This document shows positions 1-7,304 of a stretch of DNA of 64,000 bases, one piece after another. The translations under genes and the position numbers were made by a program. The notes under the pieces were generated by a model. The model was given only the letters and a program-made list of their open reading frames with translations, was not told where the DNA came from and made no database searches. The DNA lies in NCBI RefSeq assembly GCF_013523125.1, contig NZ_JAAMQJ010000002.1:124001-188000 (forward strand), given 5' to 3'. Each line of letters opens with the position of its first letter. Position 1 is the stretch's first letter. The DNA is from Pseudomonas entomophila. GTDB taxonomy: Bacteria; Pseudomonadota; Gammaproteobacteria; Pseudomonadales; Pseudomonadaceae.

Positions 1-666
1 CTGGTGTATGTAGGGACCAACGCAATGCTCCCGCTGTTTTCTGGTGTGCTGCGCAACGCCCGAAGAGCGGCGGGGATGGGACCCATCGCTTTTGACCGAT
101 TCAGCGAAGACGATCCGTTTTGGGAGCACTTGGTGTCCCAACTCTGGGCCTATGACTGGACGGCATCATGCGCCCCCCTGACGAAGGAGCTCTTGTCCAA
201 GATCTATGATCTCGCCCAAGGCAATACTGATTTCCTAGCGAAACTGCTTATGCTTGCGCAGCGTCATGTAATTTGGGAGGGCCTCGACGCTATTACGCCA
301 GCGGTGCTTCAGCAGGTGTATGACAATCAAATGAGGCTTCTACACAAGCCCATCGAGGCTCTACGAAGCGGTGATCCTCTTCAGATTGCTGACTTCGAGG
401 ACATGATGCCTACAAAAGACCAGATCGCCCAGATGATGAACTACGACTTGGCTCGCCGGGCCGACAGAGCTCATCTTTCGCTACTTACCCAGGCCGCGAT
501 CACTCCTCCACCTCAAGCCAAGGATAAATCGGCATCGAAGGCTACGGGTCGTACCGTGGTCCCGGTTGCTGACGGAGCATTAGCTAACGTGCATTTTTCG
601 AAGGACGAAGACCTTCAGGCTCAGCTCGAACAGCGCGGCTGGGTGGATAGGGATTCCTCCTGGTGA
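1..666 (+). CDS. tnsC: TnsC-like transposition ATPase, C-terminal part (5' truncated by window edge)
   Basis: The reading frame is open from the first base, so this is the C-terminal ~220 residues of a longer protein that starts left of the window. The opening residues VYVGTNAMLPLFSGVLRNAR and the following FDRFSEDDPFW stretch look like the end of the AAA+ core of TnsC. TnsC is the ATP-dependent matchmaker that links a target selector (TnsD/TniQ) to the TnsA/TnsB transposase. A helical tail follows. The next gene is a TnsD/TniQ protein 24 bp downstream on the same strand, the normal tnsC-tnsD order. The Walker motifs are outside the window, so the call rests on the tail plus context. Confidence 0.85.
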   Translation: MVYVGTNAMLPLFSGVLRNARRAAGMGPIAFDRFSEDDPFWEHLVSQLWAYDWTASCAPLTKELLSKIYDLAQGNTDFLAKLLMLAQRHVIWEGLDAITPAVLQQVYDNQMRLLHKPIEALRSGDPLQIADFEDMMPTKDQIAQMMNYDLARRADRAHLSLLTQAAITPPPQAKDKSASKATGRTVVPVADGALANVHFSKDEDLQAQLEQRGWVDRDSSW

Positions 667-690
667 CATGAGGATCGGGAGCTCAAGGCA

Positions 691-2169
691 GTGGCTAACC
701 TTCTGTTCTTCCCCCAGCCGTTCCCGGATGAGTCGCTCTACAGCCTGGCCGTGCGCTATCACAAGCTAGCGGCCAATCCAGGATACCGCGTGTCAAGCCA
801 CGAGCTCTTCGGTAGCTACTCGCGTACCTGTGGTTCCATTTTGCCATGCTGCTTAGGGGCTCTGTCTGAGCGTCTGGGAGGCGCCATTCCCGTAGGAGAG
901 TTGATCAATCGCTTCACACTTTTACCGCTTTATTTGCCGTTTTTGAATGAACAGAAGGGCCGCGATGCCGTTGTTCTAATGGGAGGTAATCGGGGTACAG
1001 GACTCAAGATGGCCTTGGGCATAACAGCGTCGCGTTTCCTCCAACACGCCTCGTTTAGATATTGCGAGAGCTGCGTCGGACAGGACATGCTGGAGTGCGG
1101 CTTAGCCTACTGGCATCGTATTCATCAAGCTTCGGGCATTTGCGTCTGTCCGCGCCACAGCGAAGTGCTACAGGCGATGAGATTTCCCAAAGGGGCAGAT
1201 TGGCGTTGCATGTTGCTACCGGGCGAATCAGGTGGAACGCCGGTTATGGACTGTGGAGAACACAGCGCGGCCATTGCGATTGCCCGTATGCAGCTATGGG
1301 GGCTCGACCACCCCGATGAGATCAAAGCGATCCAGGCTGGAAATTTTTTCAGGACCCGTTTGGACGAGATGAGTTTTATTAGGTCTGGTCGAATTAGAGA
1401 GGGAATGCTGAGAGAGTTCTTAACCAGGCGACTTCGGTGCAGTCCTAGCGCTGCCGAGTTTGAAGAAATGGTTCGGTCCTGTGACTGGGTTTTGCAGATC
1501 ATACGGCGACGAGAGCGAATCGTGCAGCCCTTCAAGTTCTATTTCCTCTGCTGGCTCCTCGATCTGGAGCTGGAACACCTCAAGACCTACTGTCCAGAGG
1601 CCGATATATCCGCTGGTGTTATGGTCTGTCGTGATAGGCCGAATAACCTTACTGATGACAATGACCTCCAAGCCCGCCGGTTAGCCTTTGCAAACAGTGC
1701 TAACCCCAAATGTCATGACAAGCCGGGCTATCAGTGGTTGTACCGCCACGACAGGGAATGGTTGGTCAACTATGTTGCTGCAAACCCCTACCTCAGAGAT
1801 CGAAAGATTCGAATCGACTGGCAATCCAGGGACTTCACCCTTGCGTCAGAGCTCGCTAAAGCTAGGGCGATCTTACTTTCTGTACACGGAAAGCCTCAGC
1901 AGGTCACCCGCGCTGCTCTATGCAGGCTTGTGGTAAACGCCCACGCTTTCCTTAAAATGCCGGAACATTTTCCGAGGAGCATAAGGTTGATGGCGGATTT
2001 GCTTGAGTCTACTCATGACCACCAGCTGCGTAAAATCCGGTGGGCAATCCGAGAATACTCTCTGACTGAACACTGTGCCATGAGTGTTCTCTACCGTTAT
2101 GCCGGAATACGGATATCTCGCGTATCCGAAGATGAAATCCTCATGCAGATACGTGACGATATGGACTAG
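691..2169 (+). CDS. tnsD: TnsD/TniQ family target-site selector
   Basis: A 492-residue protein with a GTG start; GGGAG lies about 11 nt upstream. The N-terminus (LLFFPQPFPDESLYSLAVRY) is the typical TniQ opening. A zinc-ribbon pattern follows at about residues 124-155: CESC, then a WH-x2-HQ block, then CPRH. The C-terminal half is helical and should carry DNA binding. In Tn7, TnsD binds the end of glmS and directs insertion to the terminator just downstream. It follows tnsC directly, so it is presumably the last gene of a tnsABCD operon; no tnsE-like gene follows. It is the likely source of the attachment-site specificity of this element. Its last 29 bp overlap the convergent second TniQ gene. 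Confidence 0.9.
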   Translation: MANLLFFPQPFPDESLYSLAVRYHKLAANPGYRVSSHELFGSYSRTCGSILPCCLGALSERLGGAIPVGELINRFTLLPLYLPFLNEQKGRDAVVLMGGNRGTGLKMALGITASRFLQHASFRYCESCVGQDMLECGLAYWHRIHQASGICVCPRHSEVLQAMRFPKGADWRCMLLPGESGGTPVMDCGEHSAAIAIARMQLWGLDHPDEIKAIQAGNFFRTRLDEMSFIRSGRIREGMLREFLTRRLRCSPSAAEFEEMVRSCDWVLQIIRRRERIVQPFKFYFLCWLLDLELEHLKTYCPEADISAGVMVCRDRPNNLTDDNDLQARRLAFANSANPKCHDKPGYQWLYRHDREWLVNYVAANPYLRDRKIRIDWQSRDFTLASELAKARAILLSVHGKPQQVTRAALCRLVVNAHAFLKMPEHFPRSIRLMADLLESTHDHQLRKIRWAIREYSLTEHCAMSVLYRYAGIRISRVSEDEILMQIRDDMD

Positions 2170-3064
2170 TTCTATTGGCTTCGTGCAAGAGTTTATTGAA
2201 TATGGATTTTTTCTTCTCTCGCAGGAGGTCTTGCTCATCTTGGTTCGCTAGCAAATTTAAATAATTCTCAGCGGTGTGACATCCTAAAAATACATACATA
2301 GGAAATTTGTCACTGGTGGAGATACTGCTCGTGGTAAGTCTCGACGTAATCCCCATTTCTTTGTAAATCAGTTTGGAAATATCCAGCTCGGTGCGTTCGA
2401 ATTCTCTAGTGCGATTAATCATGAGGCTTGCATATGCGATAAAGTCTGCCGTTCCATCATGTATCATCGGGCCGCGGTAGCCCAGAAGATCTGCGACAAA
2501 TTTGGCGTACATATGACGGGTTGATCCGAATTCTCGCTTTTGACGTCTTGACCATTTGCCCTGCTTGCTGCACTTGGCTAGGTGACCAATCTCGTGCTTT
2601 TTCAGTGGCATTGAGCAGGCCGGACATGTTTCGATTAGAGTGCAAGCATGAGTACTGCAAACCTGTACGGAACCCAACACGTGCCTGCAATGAATATAGG
2701 GGCTTCCGCAGTTATTCAAGTCTTCGAGAACGCAATCTGGACAAACTTTCTGCCAAGTCTTTGGTGTGACGATTGCGGTCGCTCGATGACGACCAAGCGC
2801 AGCTATCATAGGATACAAAGTGTGGTCGTTTAGGACTAGTTCGGAAATTTTGTGGTCGTCTAGCAGTTTTGGGTAATAAAATTCTTGATGCGGCCGCCAC
2901 TCTGCTTGCACGGTGCTTAAGGTTTTACTAATCCCAAAGCCAACACGAGGTATCGGTTTTATATAGAAATCTTCAGTTTTTAGAGATTTAATACCTAGAA
3001 GCTCATTGCCTCGCTTAAGCGCTGATGCGACATATTCTCCAGGTAATGGTGCGAAAATTCTCAT
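2141..3064 (-). CDS. Second, shorter TniQ-family protein
   Basis: A 307-residue protein starting at ATG 3064. It opens with a TniQ-like start (FAPLPGEYVASALKRGNELLG). A full TniQ zinc signature follows: C108-P-D-C111, YIHCRH at 123-128, C136-S-T-H139, C147-P-A-C150, with a further H161/C165. It is shorter than TnsD and lacks a long C-terminal DNA-binding extension, so it resembles the short TniQ proteins of some Tn7-like elements. It converges on tnsD with a 29-bp overlap and is not part of the tns operon. Its DNA is visibly AT-richer than its neighbours, which suggests separate acquisition. Function as an alternative target selector is inference; no CRISPR-Cas genes are near it. Confidence 0.8.
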   Translation of the reverse strand: MRIFAPLPGEYVASALKRGNELLGIKSLKTEDFYIKPIPRVGFGISKTLSTVQAEWRPHQEFYYPKLLDDHKISELVLNDHTLYPMIAALGRHRATAIVTPKTWQKVCPDCVLEDLNNCGSPYIHCRHVLGSVQVCSTHACTLIETCPACSMPLKKHEIGHLAKCSKQGKWSRRQKREFGSTRHMYAKFVADLLGYRGPMIHDGTADFIAYASLMINRTREFERTELDISKLIYKEMGITSRLTTSSISTSDKFPMYVFLGCHTAENYLNLLANQDEQDLLREKKKSIFNKLLHEANRTSPYRHVSA

Positions 3065-3243
3065 TAATTGAAGTGCTTGTACACGTTGCTAGACGGGCGG
3101 TATGCCATTTTAGTTAGAAGTCACCGGTATCGCATCCACATTGGTGACCGTATTGGGCTATTGTGAAGGTGGAAGGGCGCCGGACGTGCTTGGGAATCAA
3201 AATGGCTAGTCTGGCAGCCAACGCACAAGAGGAGGTCGATGCA

Positions 3244-3714
3244 GTGAATCCTACAAGCACTCGCCCACCTGTTGAATCGCAGGCCTTTCCACCAACGTTC
3301 CACCTGGTTCATACCCACCCCGACGGGTTGAGCCAGCTGGAGCTCCTGAGTCTAGTCCAAACAGGATTCTTTTTCAGCGACGTGAAGTGCATGGTCGAGT
3401 CATCGAGCCTGTTCAAGGCTCGTAACCTCGTCGGGCGAATCACAGGAAGATCGACCAGAAGCATTCACCGTCTGAGCCATCCCGCTCAGGCCCATCGTCT
3501 GGATGCCCAGCAGAGCGCGGTGGCGTTCCAGTATGCGAAAGGACTGGAGCTTGCATCGAAGGTATTTGGCTCTCAGATGCTCGCGGAGCAGTGGCTTTGT
3601 CGGCCGTGCGGCCGTTTGTTGGGGTTTGTACCCTTCGAGATGCTCGACACGTCGCTCGGGTTCAGCGTCGTAGCGGACTATCTTGAGCGTATACGCTTGG
3701 GTGTCTACCAGTAG
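3244..3714 (+). CDS. Xre/MbcA/ParS-type (DUF2384) antitoxin-like protein, no partner toxin
   Basis: I choose GTG 3244 because AAGAGGAGG ends 8 nt before it, giving 156 residues; the frame stays open upstream to 3163. The C-terminal half matches the toxin-binding domain of RES-Xre antitoxins: an AxxVFG segment (ASKVFGSQMLAEQWL), then PFEMLDTSLGF and the terminal DYLERIRLGVY. The usual glycine pair before P-L-E-L-L-D-T is changed (RLLGFVPFEML). The N-terminal half would be the degenerate helix-turn-helix part. In RES-Xre modules the RES toxin gene follows immediately, but no such ORF follows here. It is an orphan antitoxin or a domesticated regulator. Confidence 0.75.
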   Translation: MNPTSTRPPVESQAFPPTFHLVHTHPDGLSQLELLSLVQTGFFFSDVKCMVESSSLFKARNLVGRITGRSTRSIHRLSHPAQAHRLDAQQSAVAFQYAKGLELASKVFGSQMLAEQWLCRPCGRLLGFVPFEMLDTSLGFSVVADYLERIRLGVYQ

Positions 3715-3778
3715 CTTGCCTGAGGGCGAGGTTGGTATGCGGCGAGGAGGCAACGCTACCTCTTTTTACATGCGGGAC

Positions 3779-3792
3779 TTACAACCTTGTAA
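3779..3792. promoter_or_regulatory. CopR-type operator (cop box) upstream of the DUF2790 gene
   Basis: TTACA-ACCT-TGTAA is an inverted repeat with the same half-sites and 4-bp spacer as the boxes at 9283-9296 and 18492-18505. It lies 67 bp before the start at 3860, a suitable position for a response-regulator activator site. Assignment to CopR is inference from the shared sequence and the copRS genes in the same element. Confidence 0.65.
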
Positions 3793-3859
3793 TTCCCGTA
3801 TCACTCAATTGACAGCGATCAACCCCTAATCTTCAGTCACGTTTATTGGAGTGATTGAA

Positions 3860-4192
3860 ATGAAAGTCATCAAAAGTATCACCGCTATCCTGGCCCTAGT
3901 GGCTTCGTCAGCCGTACTCGCCGAAGGAGGATCCGACCGTCTGCATGGAAAGATGATTCAGGCCAATGAGCAAGCTATGCGAGCTTATGCCGCTGCCAAG
4001 GGAAAGAACCCACCGGAGGTGATCCACTATCGCTACGGGATGCGGCTCGACGTGGCGAAGGTGATCAGCATGACGTCGACCAAGGCGAGCTGTGACGTGA
4101 TGCCGGCACAGATGAATTACGAGGATTCCAACGGAGACGTGAAAATCCTTGAATACCGGACCGCTGGAGTCGGTTGCCGGGGCCAGAACTGA
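3860..4192 (+). CDS. DUF2790 secreted small protein (PtrA-like N-terminus)
   Basis: ATG 3860 is chosen over the in-frame GTG at 3851 because it begins a clean signal peptide (MKVIKSITAILALVASSAVLA). The product is 110 residues and ~90 after cleavage at AEGG. The mature start (AEGGSDRLHGKMIQANEQAM) resembles the small protein at 9304-9510. The C-terminal part carries the DUF2790 pattern with two cysteines, CDVMPAQMNYEDSNGD and GCRG. DUF2790 proteins are periplasmic, common in Pseudomonas and often copper-induced. A cop box lies upstream at 3779-3792, so copper induction through CopR is likely. Its biochemical role is unknown. Confidence 0.8.
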   Translation: MKVIKSITAILALVASSAVLAEGGSDRLHGKMIQANEQAMRAYAAAKGKNPPEVIHYRYGMRLDVAKVISMTSTKASCDVMPAQMNYEDSNGDVKILEYRTAGVGCRGQN

Positions 4193-4329
4193 GCACTGAG
4201 CGAGTGGACAGGACTTACTCTGATAAAACGCCGGGTTGAAGCGTCAATTCCGGCAATAGATCGCCTGGTTACCGGCTTTCATGACTGGTGGAGTACGATG
4301 AGGACTGGTAGCTCAGGCAGGAGAGTCCA

Positions 4330-4518
4330 ATGACTCAATCAGCGCGCACCACGGTAAAGTGCCTAGATCCCGGCGACGGCTCCGGCGATGTGATTGTGGA
4401 ATTACCCGATGACATTTTGCGCGAGCTCGGGGTCACGACGGGCGACAGACTCTCCATCGAGCTCATCAACGGCGATATCGTACTCAAGCCAGTCCGCGAG
4501 CGCCGTGAATCTGACTAG
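4330..4518 (+). CDS. AbrB/MazE-type small DNA-binding protein
   Basis: A 62-residue protein starting at ATG 4330, with AGGAGAG ending 5 nt before the start. The sequence shows a SpoVT-AbrB swapped-hairpin domain: VELPDDILRELGVTTGDRLS followed by an INGDIVLKP strand. Such proteins act as antitoxins or small transcription regulators. No MazF/PIN-type toxin ORF lies on either side. It stands alone between the DUF2790 gene and the end of the copper operon, so it may be an orphan antitoxin or a local regulator. Confidence 0.75.
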   Translation: MTQSARTTVKCLDPGDGSGDVIVELPDDILRELGVTTGDRLSIELINGDIVLKPVRERRESD

Positions 4519-4583
4519 CTACCCTTTGTAGCCCCTCTCTGTCGTCCTGTTGAGCTGATGAAGCTTTCTAGCGGGGGAATAAG

Positions 4584-4609
4584 GGACGGCAGTCAGCCTA
4601 CCGCCGTCC
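4584..4609 (-). terminator. Terminator of the copA-copB-cytochrome-DUF411 operon
   Basis: A 7-bp perfect stem, GGACGGC (4584-4590) with GCCGTCC (4603-4609). Read on the minus strand it lies just after the DUF411 stop and is followed by a pyrimidine-rich CTTATTCCCCC, so it is a weak rho-independent terminator. Confidence 0.5.
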
Positions 4610-4623
4610 TCCTGGTAGGTGCG

Positions 4624-5079
4624 TTATTTGGCTGGATAGTTGGCGACTACTTGGTCCTCGCCGCTTTTGATTAAACCAATGACTTGGTAGGCATGGCTTA
4701 CGCCATCAACCTCCATGCCTGGGGACCCAGCTGGCATTCCTGGTACGGCGATCCCGACTAGATCGTTCCGCCCCCTGAGTTCTCGAATCTGCTCAGCTGG
4801 CACGTGACCTTCAACAAACTTTCCGTCGATCACAGCTGTGTGGCAGGACGCTAACCGTGGCGCTACGCCCAGCTTCTGTTTCACTGCGCTCATGTCCGTC
4901 TCAACATGGTCGGTCACTTTGAAACCATTGGCTTCCAGGTGCGCGATCCACTTCTTGCAGCAACCGCAGTTCGCGTCTCGGTGAACGTCGATGGACAATG
5001 GCTCGGCAGCATAGGCCGCCGAGGTCACCAGAAGCCCAGCGATAGCGGCTAGCCGAACGAATATCCGGTTAGTTGGCAT
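4624..5079 (-). CDS. DUF411 metal-binding secreted protein
   Basis: A 151-residue protein; the start is ATG 5079, which begins a signal peptide (MPTNRIFVRLAAIAGLLVTS, cleaved near YAA). The mature part has the DUF411 signature: VHRDANCGCCKKW with C38, C40 and C41, then SCHTAVIDGKFVEGHVPAEQI. DUF411 proteins are periplasmic and recur in copper and other metal resistance loci; the CxCC motif is a likely metal site. The start overlaps the end of the upstream cytochrome gene by 11 bp, so the two are translationally coupled. Last gene of the minus-strand copper operon. Confidence 0.88.
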   Translation of the reverse strand: MPTNRIFVRLAAIAGLLVTSAAYAAEPLSIDVHRDANCGCCKKWIAHLEANGFKVTDHVETDMSAVKQKLGVAPRLASCHTAVIDGKFVEGHVPAEQIRELRGRNDLVGIAVPGMPAGSPGMEVDGVSHAYQVIGLIKSGEDQVVANYPAK

Positions 5080-5851
5080 GAGTGTGCTCCTTACCGTCTT
5101 TGTGAACATGCGTCTTTGGCGACGATGTCGGGTGGGCATCCGAATGGGCCTCGGCCGCATTGTGGTCACCGTGATAATCTGCCGCTTGAGCGGAGCCTGC
5201 GGGTGCAGCTCCATGGTCGTGAGCTGCCTGGGCATGATCGTCGTCTGCCGCTTCATCGTGATCACCATGCTCGGCACGACCGCTCCCGCCGTGCTGGCCC
5301 TCATGGTTGTGCATATCGCTTTCACCGCCGCCGTGCTGGTGGCCGCCGCTCGTGGCCACCAAGGCCTTGTACTGCTCGGCATTCATCTGGGGCAGTTGAT
5401 CCAGGAACGCGACGATTCCCCAGATGTACTCATCGCCCATGCTCTTGCCCCAGGCGGGCATGCCCGTGGCTTTGATACCGTGCTTGATTGTCCAGAATGC
5501 GGCGGCTGGATCGCCTCCGACACCCACCTTGGTGAGGTCGGGTGGCGACGGGTATAGCGCTTGGCTTAGCTCAGTCTTCCCAACGCCAGGGGCAAGGTGA
5601 CAGCCTATACACATGGCGTTGTAGTTGCCCGCCCCCGCTTTGATCAACGCGGCTTCCTTCAGATCAGGGACTTCGATGTCTCGCGCTCGAACCTCAATAG
5701 ACCGATCACGAGCCATGGCGAGAAAGGAATGGACTGCCGGGAAGTGAGGATCATCAGCGCCGACATTCACCAGACCGAAATAGGCTGTGCCCAATACCGC
5801 AGCACTTCCGACAGCACCGGCCCCAAGCAGCGTTGTAATTGTTTTTTTCAT
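5069..5851 (-). CDS. Class I c-type cytochrome with His-rich tail
   Basis: ATG 5851 starts a membrane anchor or signal sequence (TITTLLGAGAVGSAAVLGTA). The heme-binding motif CIGCH is at residues 81-85 and a likely axial Met in TGMPAWG at 131. The last ~70 residues are unusually rich in His, Asp and Glu (QHGGGESDMHNHEGQHGGSG and similar), a probable metal-binding tail. Total 260 residues. It sits between copB and the DUF411 gene in one minus-strand operon. It may pass electrons to or from the multicopper oxidase CopA or a periplasmic copper redox step; that role is inference. Confidence 0.85.
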   Translation of the reverse strand: MKKTITTLLGAGAVGSAAVLGTAYFGLVNVGADDPHFPAVHSFLAMARDRSIEVRARDIEVPDLKEAALIKAGAGNYNAMCIGCHLAPGVGKTELSQALYPSPPDLTKVGVGGDPAAAFWTIKHGIKATGMPAWGKSMGDEYIWGIVAFLDQLPQMNAEQYKALVATSGGHQHGGGESDMHNHEGQHGGSGRAEHGDHDEAADDDHAQAAHDHGAAPAGSAQAADYHGDHNAAEAHSDAHPTSSPKTHVHKDGKEHTHAN

Positions 5852-5861
5852 GTTGGAATTC

Positions 5862-6977
5862 TCAGAACCACATCCGGATACCGGCAACGAAGCGTGCCTC
5901 ATCAACATCTCCACCCTCGTCTCGGATGAAGTCAGCGGTGTTGCCGTAGGAGCGGCTCCAGGTAACGCCTATGTATGGAGCAAACTGGCGGACAATTTCA
6001 TACCGTAGGCGCAGCCCGACTTCGGTATTGGCAAGGCCCGAGCCAACGCCGCGCTCAGGATCGTTCTTGCCATAGAAATTGACCTCGGCCGTGGGCTGCA
6101 AAATCAAGCGATTGGTCAGCAGGATGTCGTATTCGCCCTCAAGACGCGCAGCAGTCTGACCGTTCTCGCCTATAAACGCCGTGGCTTCGGCCTCGAAGTC
6201 ATACAGAGCCATGCCCTGAATACCAAAGGCTGCCCAGGTCTGTGGGGATTCCGGTTTGAAATCCTGGCGGACCCCGGCGACCACATCCCACCAAGGGCTG
6301 ACCGAGCGCCCGTACAGGAGTTGCAGCTCAGCATCTTCGGTTACCCCATTGGTGCGCTCGCCTTCCGAACGAACCCAGAGGCGATTAATGTCGCCGCCTA
6401 TCCAGCCTGATGCGTCCCAGGCCAGGGTGCTGCCCTCATCGGCGTCCTGGTATTCGAGCTGGTCCAACAGGAAGAAGCTGTTGATTCCGCTGTCGTGCAC
6501 TTGGTGGCCACCCAGGGGCGGAAAGGCCGACTCGCGATCCGCATCAGTGAGCACTGGAATCGGCGTGCGGCTCGTCGTGGTCGGAGAAGTCGCTGAGCTA
6601 TGGTTCATCTGGGAATGGTCCATGCCCTTCATAGAGCCGTGATCCATGCCCTGCATGTTTCCATGGTTCATTTTGCTGTGGTCCATCTTGTTGTGGTCCA
6701 CCGGGCTGGATTTACTCTTGCTTTGAGCATGCCCCATCTGGCTGTGATCAACAGGGGCAGGCTTTTTCTGCTGTTTGCCCATCCCCATCTTGCTGTGATC
6801 CATCGCCGGCATCGATTCGGATGGAGCAGCATCCATTTGCATGGAGCCGTGCCCCATTTTCGAATGATCCATGCCCGAGTGATCCATTTCTTCAGCAGCG
6901 AAGCTGGGCGTTACGCCCAGCATGCTGATCGAAACGGTCAGAGCCAGCAGCGAAGGCCGCCCGAGGCTATTGGCCAT
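5862..6977 (-). CDS. copB: CopB outer-membrane copper resistance protein
   Basis: ATG 6977 is chosen because it begins the signal peptide ([20 protein letters not shown], cleaved at SFA-AEE) and overlaps the previous gene by 11 bp. The product is 371 residues. The mature N-terminal third is a run of MDHSKM/MDHGSM-type Met/His repeats. The C-terminal ~220 residues are the CopB/PcoB beta-barrel domain, from [10 protein letters not shown] to the terminal FVAGIRMWF, with a final aromatic residue typical of outer-membrane barrels. CopB works with CopA in periplasmic copper detoxification or export. It lies in the order copA - repeat protein - copB - cytochrome c. Confidence 0.95.
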   Translation of the reverse strand: MANSLGRPSLLALTVSISMLGVTPSFAAEEMDHSGMDHSKMGHGSMQMDAAPSESMPAMDHSKMGMGKQQKKPAPVDHSQMGHAQSKSKSSPVDHNKMDHSKMNHGNMQGMDHGSMKGMDHSQMNHSSATSPTTTSRTPIPVLTDADRESAFPPLGGHQVHDSGINSFFLLDQLEYQDADEGSTLAWDASGWIGGDINRLWVRSEGERTNGVTEDAELQLLYGRSVSPWWDVVAGVRQDFKPESPQTWAAFGIQGMALYDFEAEATAFIGENGQTAARLEGEYDILLTNRLILQPTAEVNFYGKNDPERGVGSGLANTEVGLRLRYEIVRQFAPYIGVTWSRSYGNTADFIRDEGGDVDEARFVAGIRMWF

Positions 6978-7290
6978 CTTTCCCTGCCTTAGCTTTGTCG
7001 CTGCCATGCGATTTCATCATTTTGTCGTGGTCCATGCCTTCCATCGAGCCATGGTCCATTCCCTTCATCGAGCCGTGGTCCATACCTTCCATGGAACCAT
7101 GGTCCATGCCTTCATGGTTCATCCCCTGGCCCTGCTTGTCCTGCGAGCCTTTGGCTTTGCCGGCCTCTGTGGTTTTCTGGGAATGCTGATCATGATTGTC
7201 GCTGGACCACGACGACGGGGCATAAACAGCCAGAATGCCTACCATCGCAGCAGAAAGGAAAAAGGCGCTTCGTTTCATTGGTTTGCTCAT
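6967..7290 (-). CDS. Small secreted Met/His-repeat copper-binding protein
   Basis: A 107-residue protein starting at ATG 7290 with GGAGA just upstream. It has a signal peptide ([21 protein letters not shown]) and then a Lys/Gln-rich linker. Four tandem units of the type GMDHGSME/K follow, then a Lys-rich tail. I do not assign a named family. The repeat matches those inside CopA and CopB on either side, so it is a likely periplasmic Cu(I)/Cu(II) sponge or chaperone. It lies 14 bp after the copA stop and overlaps copB. Confidence 0.8.
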   Translation of the reverse strand: MSKPMKRSAFFLSAAMVGILAVYAPSSWSSDNHDQHSQKTTEAGKAKGSQDKQGQGMNHEGMDHGSMEGMDHGSMKGMDHGSMEGMDHDKMMKSHGSDKAKAGKDGQ

Positions 7291-7304
7291 CTCAAATCTC
7301 CAGT

